This document shows, piece after piece, positions 1-8,273 of a stretch of 64,000 nucleotides of DNA (within the stretch, counting starts at the first letter, position 1; each line of letters opens with the position of its first letter). The position numbers and the translations under genes were made by a program. Location of the stretch: contig NZ_CP158374.1 of assembly GCF_040267705.1 (NCBI RefSeq), forward strand, positions 2,914,001-2,978,000. The letters run 5' to 3'. The notes beneath the pieces were generated by a model. That model was given only the letters and a program-made list of their open reading frames with translations. It searched no databases and had not been told where the DNA came from. This DNA comes from Agromyces sp. G08B096. Its GTDB lineage: Bacteria > Actinomycetota > Actinomycetes > Actinomycetales > Microbacteriaceae.

Positions 1-251
1 GCCGGTTCGTCCGGGGCGGGGGCGCCGGGCGGAAGGAATGCGGCGACAGCGCGGAGCCTCGCCTCGACGAGTACGATGCCGTGCTTCAGCGCATGGCCGA
101 GGTAGAGACGCTGGAGGGCCTTCAGGCGGTGCGAGTAGTCGTCGGCGGGGATGCTCCAGCGGGTCCAGGAGTATCGATCGAAGGCCGCGGCCAGCACGTC
201 GGCCGCGGCATCCAGGTCTTCTGGCCCGGCGGGGCGCACGAGGTGGGTCAC
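1..251 (-). CDS. GNAT-like N-acetyltransferase, N-terminal part (runs off the window)
   Basis: An open frame reads leftwards off the window edge from a GTG at 251, with a GGAG-containing ribosome site just upstream. The 83 visible residues begin THLVRPAGPEDLDAAADVLA and continue with an FDRYSWTRWSIPADDY segment. An opening of the type LVRPAGPEDLDAAADVL is the usual start of actinobacterial GNAT acetyltransferases, where helix 1 and strand 1 precede the acceptor loop. The acetyl-CoA motif (Q/RxxGxG/A) would lie outside the window, so the family call rests on the N-terminus only. It is divergent from arr, with 84 bp between the starts. Confidence 0.6.
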   Translation of the reverse strand, partial: MTHLVRPAGPEDLDAAADVLAAAFDRYSWTRWSIPADDYSHRLKALQRLYLGHALKHGIVLVEARLRAVAAFLPPGAPAPDEP

Positions 252-300
252 GTGGCGTTGCTCCAGAGGTGCGAGATGAGACGCCGCCGGTTCGGCAGCC

Positions 301-335
301 TTCCAGGCTACCGGCCCGTCGCTTAGGCTGCCCCG
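301..335 (+). promoter_or_regulatory. Candidate promoter of arr giving a leaderless mRNA
   Basis: TTCCAG (301-306) and TAGGCT (324-329) are separated by 17 bp. The -10-like hexamer ends six bases before the ATG at 336, so transcription would start at or next to the start codon. No Shine-Dalgarno sequence is visible before this ATG, which fits leaderless translation, common in actinobacteria. Confidence 0.45.
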
Positions 336-746
336 ATGAGCGACGTGCTGGACGAGGGCCCCTTCTACCACGGCACCAAGGCCGATCTGCAGGTCGGCGA
401 CCTCCTCACCCCCGGCTTCCGGTCGAACTACCGCCCGGAGGTCGTGATGAACCACATCTACTTCACCGCGCTGCCCGACGGCGCGGGCCTCGCGGCCGAA
501 CTCGCGGCGGGGGACGGCGAACCGCGCGTCTACCTCGTCGAGCCGACCGGGCCGTTCGAGAACGACCCGAACGTGACCGACAAGAAGTTCCCCGGCAACC
601 CCACCAGGTCCTACCGCAGCGGCGCACCGCTCCGCATCCTCGGCGAGGTCGCCGACTGGACGCGGCTGACCCCCGAGGCCCTGGCTTCCTGGCGGGAGCG
701 GCTCGCCGCCCTCCAAGCCGACGAACGCGGCGAGATCATCAACTGA
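336..746 (+). CDS. arr: Rifampin ADP-ribosyltransferase (Arr)
   Basis: 136 aa, the usual length for Arr. Arr transfers ADP-ribose from NAD+ to the C23 hydroxyl of rifamycins in the cytoplasm and inactivates them. The family signatures are clear: FYHGTKADL with GDLLTPGFRSNY near the N-terminus, HIYFTALPDGA in the centre, and GPFENDPNVTDKKFPGNPTR followed by SYRS near residues 75-95. The ATG start follows a -10-like box by six bases, so the mRNA is probably leaderless. No transposase or integron feature is near, so this looks like a resident chromosomal copy of the kind common in environmental actinobacteria rather than a mobile cassette. Confidence 0.93.
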   Translation: MSDVLDEGPFYHGTKADLQVGDLLTPGFRSNYRPEVVMNHIYFTALPDGAGLAAELAAGDGEPRVYLVEPTGPFENDPNVTDKKFPGNPTRSYRSGAPLRILGEVADWTRLTPEALASWRERLAALQADERGEIIN

Positions 747-797
747 CGCGGGCCGCTCCAGGCATGCCCGCCTGGGGCGCCACCCGCCGTCGCCGAG

Positions 798-1256
798 TCA
801 GTTCGTCCCCCACCCGAAGCGGTGGGTCCGGATGCCGTAGTACGTGAACGTCTCCGCCCGACTCACGCCCGGGATCGTCCGCAGCTTGCGGTTGACGAGC
901 TCGAACAGCGCGTCGCGGTCGGCCGCGATGACCTCGACGAGCAGGTCGTAGCGCCCGGCCACGAGCACGACGTAGATGACATCGTCGATCTCGTTGATCG
1001 CGGCCGCCACCTCCTCGGGGTCGCGGTCGGAGACGATGCCGATCATGGCCATGCTCTGGTACCCGAGCCGCAGCGGGTCGGTCACGCCGACGATCTGGAT
1101 CACGCCGCGGTCTTCGAGCCGCTTGACCCGCTTGCGGGCGCCGCCCGCGGTGAGCCCGACGAGGGCCCCGAGCTCGGCGTAGCCGAGCCGGCCGTCCTCC
1201 TGCAGCGCGGTGATCAGCGCTCGGTCGAGGTCGTCGAGGTCGTCCCGGTGATCCAT
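798..1256 (-). CDS. Lrp/AsnC family transcriptional regulator
   Basis: 152 aa. Residues 5-60 form the AsnC-type helix-turn-helix (LDDLDRALITALQEDGRLGYAELG, then GGARKRVKRLEDRGVI). Residues about 70-150 form the RAM ligand domain (GIVSDRDPEEVAAAINEIDDVIYV, ending TYYGIRTHRFGWG). Members bind amino acids or related effectors as oligomers. It is divergent from the kinase/aminotransferase fusion at 1376 with about 120 bp between them. Lrp-type genes usually control the divergent neighbour, so it may regulate that amine-related enzyme; no palindrome was clear enough to name an operator. Confidence 0.9.
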   Translation of the reverse strand: MDHRDDLDDLDRALITALQEDGRLGYAELGALVGLTAGGARKRVKRLEDRGVIQIVGVTDPLRLGYQSMAMIGIVSDRDPEEVAAAINEIDDVIYVVLVAGRYDLLVEVIAADRDALFELVNRKLRTIPGVSRAETFTYYGIRTHRFGWGTN

Positions 1257-1375
1257 GGGGGCAGCCTATCGGTGCCGCGTCATCCGATGGAACTAGAAGC
1301 GGCATCCGGGTGCTCGTTCATCACTGATACAGTCGGCGCGGTGTGTTCTGCGCACCGCGGGAGGAGAATCGCATC

Positions 1376-4273
1376 ATGGATGACGCCCCGACGACGGGCA
1401 CCTGGCTGCTCGCACGTCCCGACATCGACCTCGCCGCGGTGCGCGAGCTCGCGACCACCGCGTACGGGCTCACCGGCGAGCTCCGCGAGCTCGGCAGCCA
1501 GCAGGACCGCAACTTCCTCGTCTCGACCGGCGACGGCGGAGCGCTGCTCAAGGTGAATCATCCGAGCCTGCCAGCGGAGGCCGTCGCCCTGCAGGCCGCG
1601 GTCTCCGACCGGCTGCGCGAGCGCGGCCTCCTCACGCCGGAGCTGCTGCGCACCGTCGACGGCCGGCGCAGCATCCCCGTGGAGGTCGACGGCGGCAGCA
1701 CCGCCCACGCCTGCGCGTTCGAGCTCGTACGCGGCGAGACGCTCGCCGAGCTCGAGGAGCTGTCGGGTGCGCTCGCCGCCGAGCTCGGCGCCATCGCCGG
1801 CCGCACGGTCGAAGCACTGCGCGATCTCCGGCACCCCGCCGCCGGGCGGCGAACCCAGTGGAACCCGATGTCCGCCCTCGACGTGGTGGATGGCCTCGCC
1901 GACTGGCTGCCGGAGGACCGGCGCCTGGCGTGCACGACGGCCGCACGCGACGCCGCGGCCCGCATCGGCGCCCTGCCCGAGCTGCCTCGCCAGATCATCC
2001 ACGGCGACCTCACGAGCGACAACCTCATGCGCGACGCCGACGGCGCCCACTGGATCATCGACCTCGGCGATGCCGCCGAATCCTGGCGGGTCGCCGAGCT
2101 CGCGGTGCTGGTGGCCGACCTCGTCGGACGCACCGGCGACCTCGCGATCGTCGGCCGGGCCGTGCGCGGCTTCGCCGCCGAGGTCGACCTGGGCGATGAC
2201 GAGCTCGAGGCGATCTGGCCACTCGTCGTGCTGCGCGGTGCCGTCCTCGCAGTGAGCGGCTGGAGCCAACTCGGCATCGACCCGGAAAACGCCTACGCCC
2301 GCGAGCGGATCGAACACGAGTGGGAGGTCTTCCGGCGCGCCACCGCGTACGACCACGAGACCGTCACCGCGCAGCTGCGACTCGCCGCCGGCCGCCCGCA
2401 CGCGCGGGGCCTCCGCTACGCGCCACTGGTCGCGGGGCTCGCCGATGCGCGCGTGATCGACCTCGGCATCCGCAGCGACCTGCTCGACGACGGACGCTGG
2501 ACCGAGGCATCCATCGAACCCACGCTCGCCCGCGAGGCGCTCGCGGGTGCCCCGGTCGCCGCCATGCGATTCGGCGAGAGCCGCCTCACCCGCGTCTCCC
2601 GGGAGGTCGCCCGCCCTGCTCCGACGAAGGCGAGGTTCGTCGAGCTGTGGACCCGGCCTGGTCAGGCGGTCTGCGCCCCGTTCACCGGCGCGCTCCGGGC
2701 GGGCGACGGCTACGTCGAGCTCGCCGACCGCGGGGTCGTCCTGCGCATCGACGGGGTCGACGCGGTCACCGAGGCCGGTGACGCGGAGGCCGGCGAGCAG
2801 ATGGCCCGGGTCGGCGAGGCGGCCTCCGGGCTCGGCCGCCTGCGCATCACCCGGCGCATCCTCGGGGCGGCCTCTGCGGCGGGACCGTTCGGTGGTCCGG
2901 GCGAGGAGTACGAGACGGAGGGCGCGGCCGACCCCTCCCCCATCATCGGCATCGCCGCGGCCGAGGACCCGATCCTCCGCCTCCGCGCCGAGCGCCGCCG
3001 TCGCGACCGGGTCATGGGCGCCGCGGCCGAGCGGTACTACGAGGAGCCGCCGCAGATCGAACGGGGCTGGAACACCCTGCTCATCGACACCGAGGGCCGC
3101 GCCTACCTCGACCTGGTGAACAACGTCTCGGCCATCGGACACTCGCACCCCCGCTTCGCCGACCGGGTCTCGCGGCAGCTGCACCTGCTGAACACCAACT
3201 CGCGCTTCCTCTACGAGGCGTACGCCGACTTCGCCGAGAAGCTGCTCGAGCATTCACCGGATGCCTCGCTCGACACGGTGATCCCGGTCAACAGCGGCTC
3301 GGAGGCCATCGACCTCGCGCTGCGCCTCGCGCAGGTCGCCACCGGCCGCCGCGACGTCATCGCCGTGCGCGAGGGCTACCACGGCTGGACGATGGCGGCC
3401 GACGCCGTGAGCACCTCGGCGTTCGACAACCCCGAGGCCCTCGGGTCCCGGCCGGACTGGGTTCACCTCGTCGACGCACCGAACGCGTACCGCGGTCCGC
3501 ACCGCGGCCCCGACGCCGGCCGGGCCTACGCCGCCCAGGTCGCCGATCTCTCCCGGCGGCTCGCCGACGAGGGGCGGCCTCCTGCCGCGTTCATCTGCGA
3601 ACCGGTGCTCGGCAACGCCGGCGGGGTCATCCCGCCCGACGGGTACCTCGAAGCGGCGTACGCGGCCGTACGCGCCCACGGCGGGCTCGCGATCGCCGAC
3701 GAGGTGCAGGTCGGCTACGGCCGGCTCGGCCGGGCGTTCTTCGGCTCCGAGATGCTGGGCGCAGTTCCCGACATCATCGCCGTGGCGAAAGCCGCGGGCA
3801 ACGCCTTCCCGCTCGGCGCGGTGCTCACCCGGCGCGAGATCGTCGACGCCCTGCGCCGCGAGGGCATGTTCTTCTCCTCGGCAGCCGGCGCCCCGGCCGG
3901 GGCCGTCGCCGGCGCCGCGGTGCTCGACGTGATCCGCGAGGAGCGACTGCAGGAGCATGCGCTGCGCGTCGGCGGGCACCTGCTCGAACGGCTCGCGCAG
4001 CTCGGCGAGCGGCATCCGCTCCTCGGCACCGTGCACGGCACCGGCCTCTACCTCGGCGTCGAGCTGGTGCGCGACCGCGAGACGCGCGAGCCCGCCACGG
4101 AGGAGACCGCCTGGATCTGCGGCCGCCTGCTCGACCACGGCATCATCATGCAGCCGACCTCGGAACGGCAGAACGTGCTCAAGGTCAAACCGCCGATGAC
4201 GCTCTCGATCGCCGAGGCGGACGCGTTCGTCGACGCCCTCGACGCCGTGCTCGGCGAGGCGGAGCGGCGCTGA
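1376..4273 (+). CDS. Fused phosphotransferase / M23-like domain / class-III aminotransferase (probable phospholyase)
   Basis: 965 aa in three parts. Residues about 20-330 are an aminoglycoside/choline-kinase-type fold with the catalytic HGDLTSDN loop (near 208) and IDLGDAAES metal loop. Residues about 400-480 resemble an M23/lipoyl-like beta domain (VCAPFTGALRAGDGYVELAD). Residues about 550-960 are a class-III PLP enzyme with DEVQVGYGRLG (near 775) and the PLP lysine in VAKAAGNAFPLG (near 803). Known relatives of the end domains are hydroxylysine/ethanolamine-type kinases and AGXT2L-type phospholyases, so one plausible role is to phosphorylate an amino alcohol and then eliminate phosphate and ammonia; this is inference. 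The ATG at 1376 was chosen over an upstream GTG (1343) because GGGAGGAG lies 9 bp before it. It is divergent from an Lrp regulator. Confidence 0.85.
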   Translation: MDDAPTTGTWLLARPDIDLAAVRELATTAYGLTGELRELGSQQDRNFLVSTGDGGALLKVNHPSLPAEAVALQAAVSDRLRERGLLTPELLRTVDGRRSIPVEVDGGSTAHACAFELVRGETLAELEELSGALAAELGAIAGRTVEALRDLRHPAAGRRTQWNPMSALDVVDGLADWLPEDRRLACTTAARDAAARIGALPELPRQIIHGDLTSDNLMRDADGAHWIIDLGDAAESWRVAELAVLVADLVGRTGDLAIVGRAVRGFAAEVDLGDDELEAIWPLVVLRGAVLAVSGWSQLGIDPENAYARERIEHEWEVFRRATAYDHETVTAQLRLAAGRPHARGLRYAPLVAGLADARVIDLGIRSDLLDDGRWTEASIEPTLAREALAGAPVAAMRFGESRLTRVSREVARPAPTKARFVELWTRPGQAVCAPFTGALRAGDGYVELADRGVVLRIDGVDAVTEAGDAEAGEQMARVGEAASGLGRLRITRRILGAASAAGPFGGPGEEYETEGAADPSPIIGIAAAEDPILRLRAERRRRDRVMGAAAERYYEEPPQIERGWNTLLIDTEGRAYLDLVNNVSAIGHSHPRFADRVSRQLHLLNTNSRFLYEAYADFAEKLLEHSPDASLDTVIPVNSGSEAIDLALRLAQVATGRRDVIAVREGYHGWTMAADAVSTSAFDNPEALGSRPDWVHLVDAPNAYRGPHRGPDAGRAYAAQVADLSRRLADEGRPPAAFICEPVLGNAGGVIPPDGYLEAAYAAVRAHGGLAIADEVQVGYGRLGRAFFGSEMLGAVPDIIAVAKAAGNAFPLGAVLTRREIVDALRREGMFFSSAAGAPAGAVAGAAVLDVIREERLQEHALRVGGHLLERLAQLGERHPLLGTVHGTGLYLGVELVRDRETREPATEETAWICGRLLDHGIIMQPTSERQNVLKVKPPMTLSIAEADAFVDALDAVLGEAERR

Positions 4274-4303
4274 GGCCGAGCGGCGCTGAGGCGGAGCGGC
4301 GCT
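4256..4303. repeat. Three tandem copies of a 16-bp unit across the stop codon of the fusion gene
   Basis: GAGGCGGAGCGGCGCT occurs at 4256-4271, with one change at 4272-4287, and again exactly at 4288-4303. The gene's own TGA overlaps the first junction, and each later unit recreates a TGA in a shifted frame because 16 is not a multiple of three. Confidence 0.85.
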
Positions 4304-4324
4304 GACCGGGCTCGGCGCCGCACG

Positions 4325-4363
4325 CGGGCGGAGCCGGATGCCCGGAGCATCCGACCCCGCCCG
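4325..4363. terminator. Bidirectional stem-loop between convergent genes
   Basis: CGGGCGGAGCCGGATGC (4325-4341) pairs at 15 of 17 positions with GCATCCGACCCCGCCCG (4347-4363) around a 5-nt loop. It lies between the stop of the fusion gene and the stop of the yjfF-like permease. No U-tract follows, as is usual for actinobacterial terminators. Confidence 0.65.
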
Positions 4364-4371
4364 CCGCACGC

Positions 4372-5427
4372 TCAGGTCTGCCGTTTGGAGGTGACGGCGC
4401 GCTGCAGCAGCACGAACACGAGCAGGATGCCGCCCGTGATGATCGTCGTCATCTCGGGCGGGATGCCGCCGTCGCGTGTGATCAGCACGTTCATCAGCCC
4501 CAGCACCAGGGCTCCGACCACCGAGCCGAGGACGTAGCCGTAGCCGCCGGTCAGGAGCGTGCCGCCGATGACGGTCGCGGCGATCGCGTCGAGCTCCCAG
4601 CCGATGCCGGTGATGTTCTGCGCGATCCCGAGGCGCGAGGTGTAGACGACCGCCGCGATGCCCGACAGCGTGCCGCTGATGACGTAGACCAGCACCTTGG
4701 TGCGCGGCACCGTGAGCCCCATCAGTGCGGCCGAGTTCTCGGATCCGCCGATCGCGTACACCGTGCGGCCGGTGCGGGTCCGGTGCAGCACGAAGAACGC
4801 GACGAGCACCACGACGACCGCGATGATCACTCCGGGGGTGACGACGACGTCGTTCACCTTCTCACCGTCGATGACCTTGAACTGCTCGCCGAGCCAGAGG
4901 ATCGGCGAATCGTCGGCGAGGCGCTCGGGCTGCGTGCTGAGCAGCGCCGCGAGCCCGCGACCGAGGAACATCATCGCGAGCGTCGCGATGAACGGCTGCA
5001 CGTTGAAGTACTGGATGAGGATGCCGCTGACCAGCCCGAACCCCGTGCCGATGAGCACCATCATCGCGATCACGACCCACGGGTTCCAGCCGGCGTTGGA
5101 GAGCATGACGCCCGCCACGCTCGAGAGGGCGATGACCGAGCCGACCGACAGGTCGATGCCGCCCGTGAGGATCACGAACGTCATCGCCACGGCGAGGATG
5201 ATGAGGTGCGCGTTGTTGATCAGCAGGTTCGACAGGGTGTTGTACTGCACGATGCGCCCGTAGGCCACTTCGCCGTAGATCACCATGCCGATGAAGATGA
5301 TGATCGCGGCCACCGTCGGAAGCACCGACGGGTTCGACGAGACCACGCGCTTCACGCGGTCGATGAGCGTCGGCGACGCGGATGCCTCGGAAGGTCCGTC
5401 GACGCGCGGGGTCTGCACGGCGGTCAT
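4372..5427 (-). CDS. yjfF: Sugar ABC transporter permease, YjfF-like
   Basis: 351 aa integral membrane protein of the ribose/galactofuranose type (CUT2, BPD_transp_2 family). The family core is visible as TFVILTGGIDLSVGSVIALSSVAG, LAMMFLGRGLAALL and AIAATVIGGTLLTGGYG. About eight to ten hydrophobic segments follow a charged 20-residue N-terminus. It is the last gene of a minus-strand operon and overlaps the preceding permease gene by 4 nt (ATGA), so the two permeases are translationally coupled and likely form a heterodimer. Substrate is inferred from the binding protein at 8274 to be a pentose or hexofuranose. Confidence 0.85.
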   Translation of the reverse strand: MTAVQTPRVDGPSEASASPTLIDRVKRVVSSNPSVLPTVAAIIIFIGMVIYGEVAYGRIVQYNTLSNLLINNAHLIILAVAMTFVILTGGIDLSVGSVIALSSVAGVMLSNAGWNPWVVIAMMVLIGTGFGLVSGILIQYFNVQPFIATLAMMFLGRGLAALLSTQPERLADDSPILWLGEQFKVIDGEKVNDVVVTPGVIIAVVVVLVAFFVLHRTRTGRTVYAIGGSENSAALMGLTVPRTKVLVYVISGTLSGIAAVVYTSRLGIAQNITGIGWELDAIAATVIGGTLLTGGYGYVLGSVVGALVLGLMNVLITRDGGIPPEMTTIITGGILLVFVLLQRAVTSKRQT

Positions 5428-6518
5428 GCCGTCACCTCCTGCTTCTCCTGCTTCGACGGGACCGACGGCTGCTCAGGTTGCGGCCGCGGCGGCTTGCGGC
5501 GTTGGACGAACCAGCTGCGCACGCGCTGCGACTGCAGGAGGCACAGCACCACGATGACGATCGCCTTGAAGGCGGGCGTGGCCGACGACGAGATGCCGAG
5601 GAACACGATCGTCTTGTCGAGGGTCGCGATGAGCAGGCCGCCGACCACGGCGCCGCCGATCGAGAACTTGCCGCCCGCGAGCGACGTGCCGCCGATGACG
5701 ACGGCGAGGATCGCGTCGAGCTCCAGCTGATAGCCGGTCCGCGACACGTCCACGGTCATCACCGTGCCGACCGACATGATGCCCGCGATGCCCGCGAGCA
5801 CCGCGCTCAGGATGTAGACCGTCAGCAGCAGCCCGCTGGGCTTGATGCCCGCCATGCGGCTCGCCTTCGGGTTGATGCCGATCGCCTCGATCATGAGGCC
5901 GAGCGCGCTTCGGCGCACCACCAGGCCCACGACGATGACGATGGCGATCGCGAGGAGGAACACCACGGGCAGGCCGAGCACGAAGCCGTTGGCAACCCAG
6001 CGGAACGGCTCGTTCGATGCCGACGTGTTCTGCCCCTCGGTGATCACCTTCGCGATGCCGCGGCCGGCGAGCATCATGATCAGCGTGCTGATGAAGGGCT
6101 GGAGCCCGACGTAGGCGACGAGCACGCCGTTGACGGCGCCGAGGATCGCGCTCACGAGGAGCGCCAGCCCCATGGCGCCGAGCGCGACGACGACCGAGTC
6201 CGCCTGCCCGGCCTGCTTCAGGAACACCATCGAGACGGCGCCCGACACGGCCATCACGGAACCGACCGAGAGGTCGATGCCGCCGGTCGCGATCACGAGC
6301 GACATCCCGACCGCGATCATGAGGATCGGGGCCGACGCCCTGAGGATGTCGATCAGGTTGCCCACGAGGTGACCGTTGCCGGAGTTGATCGACACGGCGA
6401 GGTAGTTCGGGTCCTTGAGGACGTTGAGGGCGAGCAGCGCGACGATCGCGACCAGCCCCCAGAAGAACGGCTTGCGGACGAGGTCGCGCAGCCAGGTCGT
6501 GCGAGCAGCGGTACTCAT
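5424..6518 (-). CDS. ytfT: Sugar ABC transporter permease, YtfT-like
   Basis: 364 aa CUT2 permease with the family segments MSLVIATGGIDLSVGSVMAVSGAVS, LIMMLAGRGIAKVIT and ILAVVIGGTSLAGGKFSIGG. Hydrophobic helices alternate with short loops; the C-terminal 30 residues are basic and proline-rich (VQRRKPPRPQPEQPS). The ATG at 6518 overlaps the stop of the ATPase gene by 4 nt. It pairs with the YjfF-like permease encoded directly after it to make the membrane channel of the importer. Confidence 0.87.
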   Translation of the reverse strand: MSTAARTTWLRDLVRKPFFWGLVAIVALLALNVLKDPNYLAVSINSGNGHLVGNLIDILRASAPILMIAVGMSLVIATGGIDLSVGSVMAVSGAVSMVFLKQAGQADSVVVALGAMGLALLVSAILGAVNGVLVAYVGLQPFISTLIMMLAGRGIAKVITEGQNTSASNEPFRWVANGFVLGLPVVFLLAIAIVIVVGLVVRRSALGLMIEAIGINPKASRMAGIKPSGLLLTVYILSAVLAGIAGIMSVGTVMTVDVSRTGYQLELDAILAVVIGGTSLAGGKFSIGGAVVGGLLIATLDKTIVFLGISSSATPAFKAIVIVVLCLLQSQRVRSWFVQRRKPPRPQPEQPSVPSKQEKQEVTA

Positions 6519-8146
6519 GCTTCCTCCTCCGTCGCAGCGGCCGCGGGGACGGCCGCGTGCGGAGCCTCGGCGGGGTGGGGGCCCGCGTCAGCATCGATGA
6601 TGCCACTCTCGACGGCCGCCTCGACGCCGTGCGCAGCGATGACGTCGACGACCTGCTGGGCGGTGACGTCTGGACCGTTCACGATCTCGCCGATCTTCTG
6701 GTGGTCTTTCAGGACGATGATCCGCTCGCTGAGCCGCACCACCTCCTCGAGTTCCGAGGAGATGAAGACGACCGAGACGCCGTCCTCGGCGAGCGCGGCG
6801 ACCGCCTCCTGGATCTCGGCCTTGGCGCCGACGTCGATGCCGCGGGTCGGTTCGTCGAGGATGAGCAGTTCGGGGTTCGTGGCGAGCCAGCGGCCGAGGA
6901 GCACCTTCTGCTGGTTGCCGCCGGAGAGGTTCTTGATCGGGCGGTTCGGGTCTGCGGGGCGCACGTTCAGGGCGGCGATGTACTTCGCCACGAGCGCGTC
7001 CTGCTCCTTGCGCGGGATGGGCCGGGCCCATCCCCGCTCCGCCTGCACGGCGAGGATGAGGTTCTCACGCACGGTGAGGTCGCCGACGATGCCTTCGTCG
7101 CGGCGGTTCTCGGTCGAGAACGCGATGCGCTTGCCGAGGCCGTCGGCGGGGCTCTTGAGGTCGACGCGCGTGCCGTGCAGGGTCACCTCTCCTTCGTCGG
7201 CGCGGTCGGCGCCGTAGAGCAGGCGGGCGAGCTCGGTCCGGCCGGAGCCCAGCAGGCCCGCGAATCCGATCACCTCGCCGGGATGGATGTCGAGGTCGGT
7301 GGGCCCGATCGAGCCGCGTCGGCCGATCCCCCGCGCTTCGAGCAGGGGCGCCTCGCCGTCGTAGTCGCGCTCGTCGACCCGACGGTTGCCGCCGAGCGAC
7401 GCGAGCGCGTTCAGGTCTTTGCCGATCATCTTCGAGATAAGCGCGTGCCGGTCGAGCTCGCGGGTGAGGTACTCGCCCTCGTACCTGCCGTTGCGGAGGA
7501 TCGTCAGGCGGTCGCTGATCGCGTAGACCTGGTCGAGGAAGTGCGAGACGAACAGGATCGCGACGCCCTGGTCGCGCAGCGACCGGATGACTCGGAACAG
7601 TCCGTCGACCTCGGCCGCGTCGAGGCTCGAGGTCGGCTCGTCGAGGATGAGGACCTTGGCCTTGACGGCCATGGCCCGGCTGATCGCCACGAGCTGCTGC
7701 ATCGCGATCGAGAGGGTCGACAGGGGCCGGTGGGTGTCGAGGTGGTCGAGGCCGAGCCGGGCGAGCGCCTCAGTCGCTGCCGCGTGGGTGGCCCGCCAGT
7801 TGACCCCGAAGGGCCCCCGCACCTCGTGGCCGAGCATCACGTTCTCGCCGATGGAGAGGTTCGTGACGAGGTTGACCTCCTGGTACACGGTCGAGATGCC
7901 GGCGCCCTGCGCGTCGCCGGTCCCGTGGAACTGCCGCTCACGGCCGGCGACGACGATCGAGCCGCCGTCGATCTTGTAGACGCCGGTGAGAGCTTTGATC
8001 AGCGTCGACTTGCCCGCGCCGTTCTCTCCCATCAGCGCATGGACCTCGCCCTGGAAGAGCCGGAAATCGACTCCGTCCAGCGCCTTGACGCCCGGGAATT
8101 CGATGGAGATGTCGTGCATCTCCACGATGGGCAGTGCTTCGCTCAT
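6515..8146 (-). CDS. ytfR: Sugar ABC transporter ATP-binding protein, YtfR-like (two NBDs)
   Basis: 543 aa with two nucleotide-binding domains, the CUT2 arrangement. NBD1 carries Walker [10 protein letters not shown] and Walker [16 protein letters not shown]2 has the degenerate P-loop GLLGSGRTELARL, the signature [14 protein letters not shown] and Walker [15 protein letters not shown]. The start at 8146 (SEALPIVEMHDISIEFPGV) is the normal N-terminus; the open frame upstream is only a GC-rich extension across the binding-protein gene. An alanine-rich C-terminal tail of about 35 residues is unusual. It powers the permeases encoded next to it at 5424 and 4372. Confidence 0.9.
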   Translation of the reverse strand: MSEALPIVEMHDISIEFPGVKALDGVDFRLFQGEVHALMGENGAGKSTLIKALTGVYKIDGGSIVVAGRERQFHGTGDAQGAGISTVYQEVNLVTNLSIGENVMLGHEVRGPFGVNWRATHAAATEALARLGLDHLDTHRPLSTLSIAMQQLVAISRAMAVKAKVLILDEPTSSLDAAEVDGLFRVIRSLRDQGVAILFVSHFLDQVYAISDRLTILRNGRYEGEYLTRELDRHALISKMIGKDLNALASLGGNRRVDERDYDGEAPLLEARGIGRRGSIGPTDLDIHPGEVIGFAGLLGSGRTELARLLYGADRADEGEVTLHGTRVDLKSPADGLGKRIAFSTENRRDEGIVGDLTVRENLILAVQAERGWARPIPRKEQDALVAKYIAALNVRPADPNRPIKNLSGGNQQKVLLGRWLATNPELLILDEPTRGIDVGAKAEIQEAVAALAEDGVSVVFISSELEEVVRLSERIIVLKDHQKIGEIVNGPDVTAQQVVDVIAAHGVEAAVESGIIDADAGPHPAEAPHAAVPAAAATEEEA

Positions 8147-8202
8147 GACAATCGCATTCTGTGCTCCGACCGCGACGCCGCGATCGGCCGTTCGAGATGA
8201 CG

Positions 8203-8236
8203 GTGCGGGGCCGCTGCGGCAGCCGGCCCCGCACCG
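8203..8236 (-). terminator. Stem-loop between binding-protein and ATPase genes
   Basis: GGTGCGGGGCCG (8203-8214) pairs perfectly with CGGCCCCGCACC (8225-8236). It begins 38 nt after the binding-protein stop and ends 57 nt before the ATPase start. Stem-loops in this place usually protect the binding-protein mRNA 3' end or partly terminate, giving more binding protein than membrane complex. Confidence 0.6.
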
Positions 8237-8273
8237 CGGTGCTGTTCGCCGCTTGGCTGCGGCGAGGCGCGCG

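Noticed and set aside
1280..3253. Long minus-strand open frame under the kinase/aminotransferase fusion
   Set aside because: Composition is that of a GC-rich shadow frame; the plus strand has intact kinase and PLP motifs.
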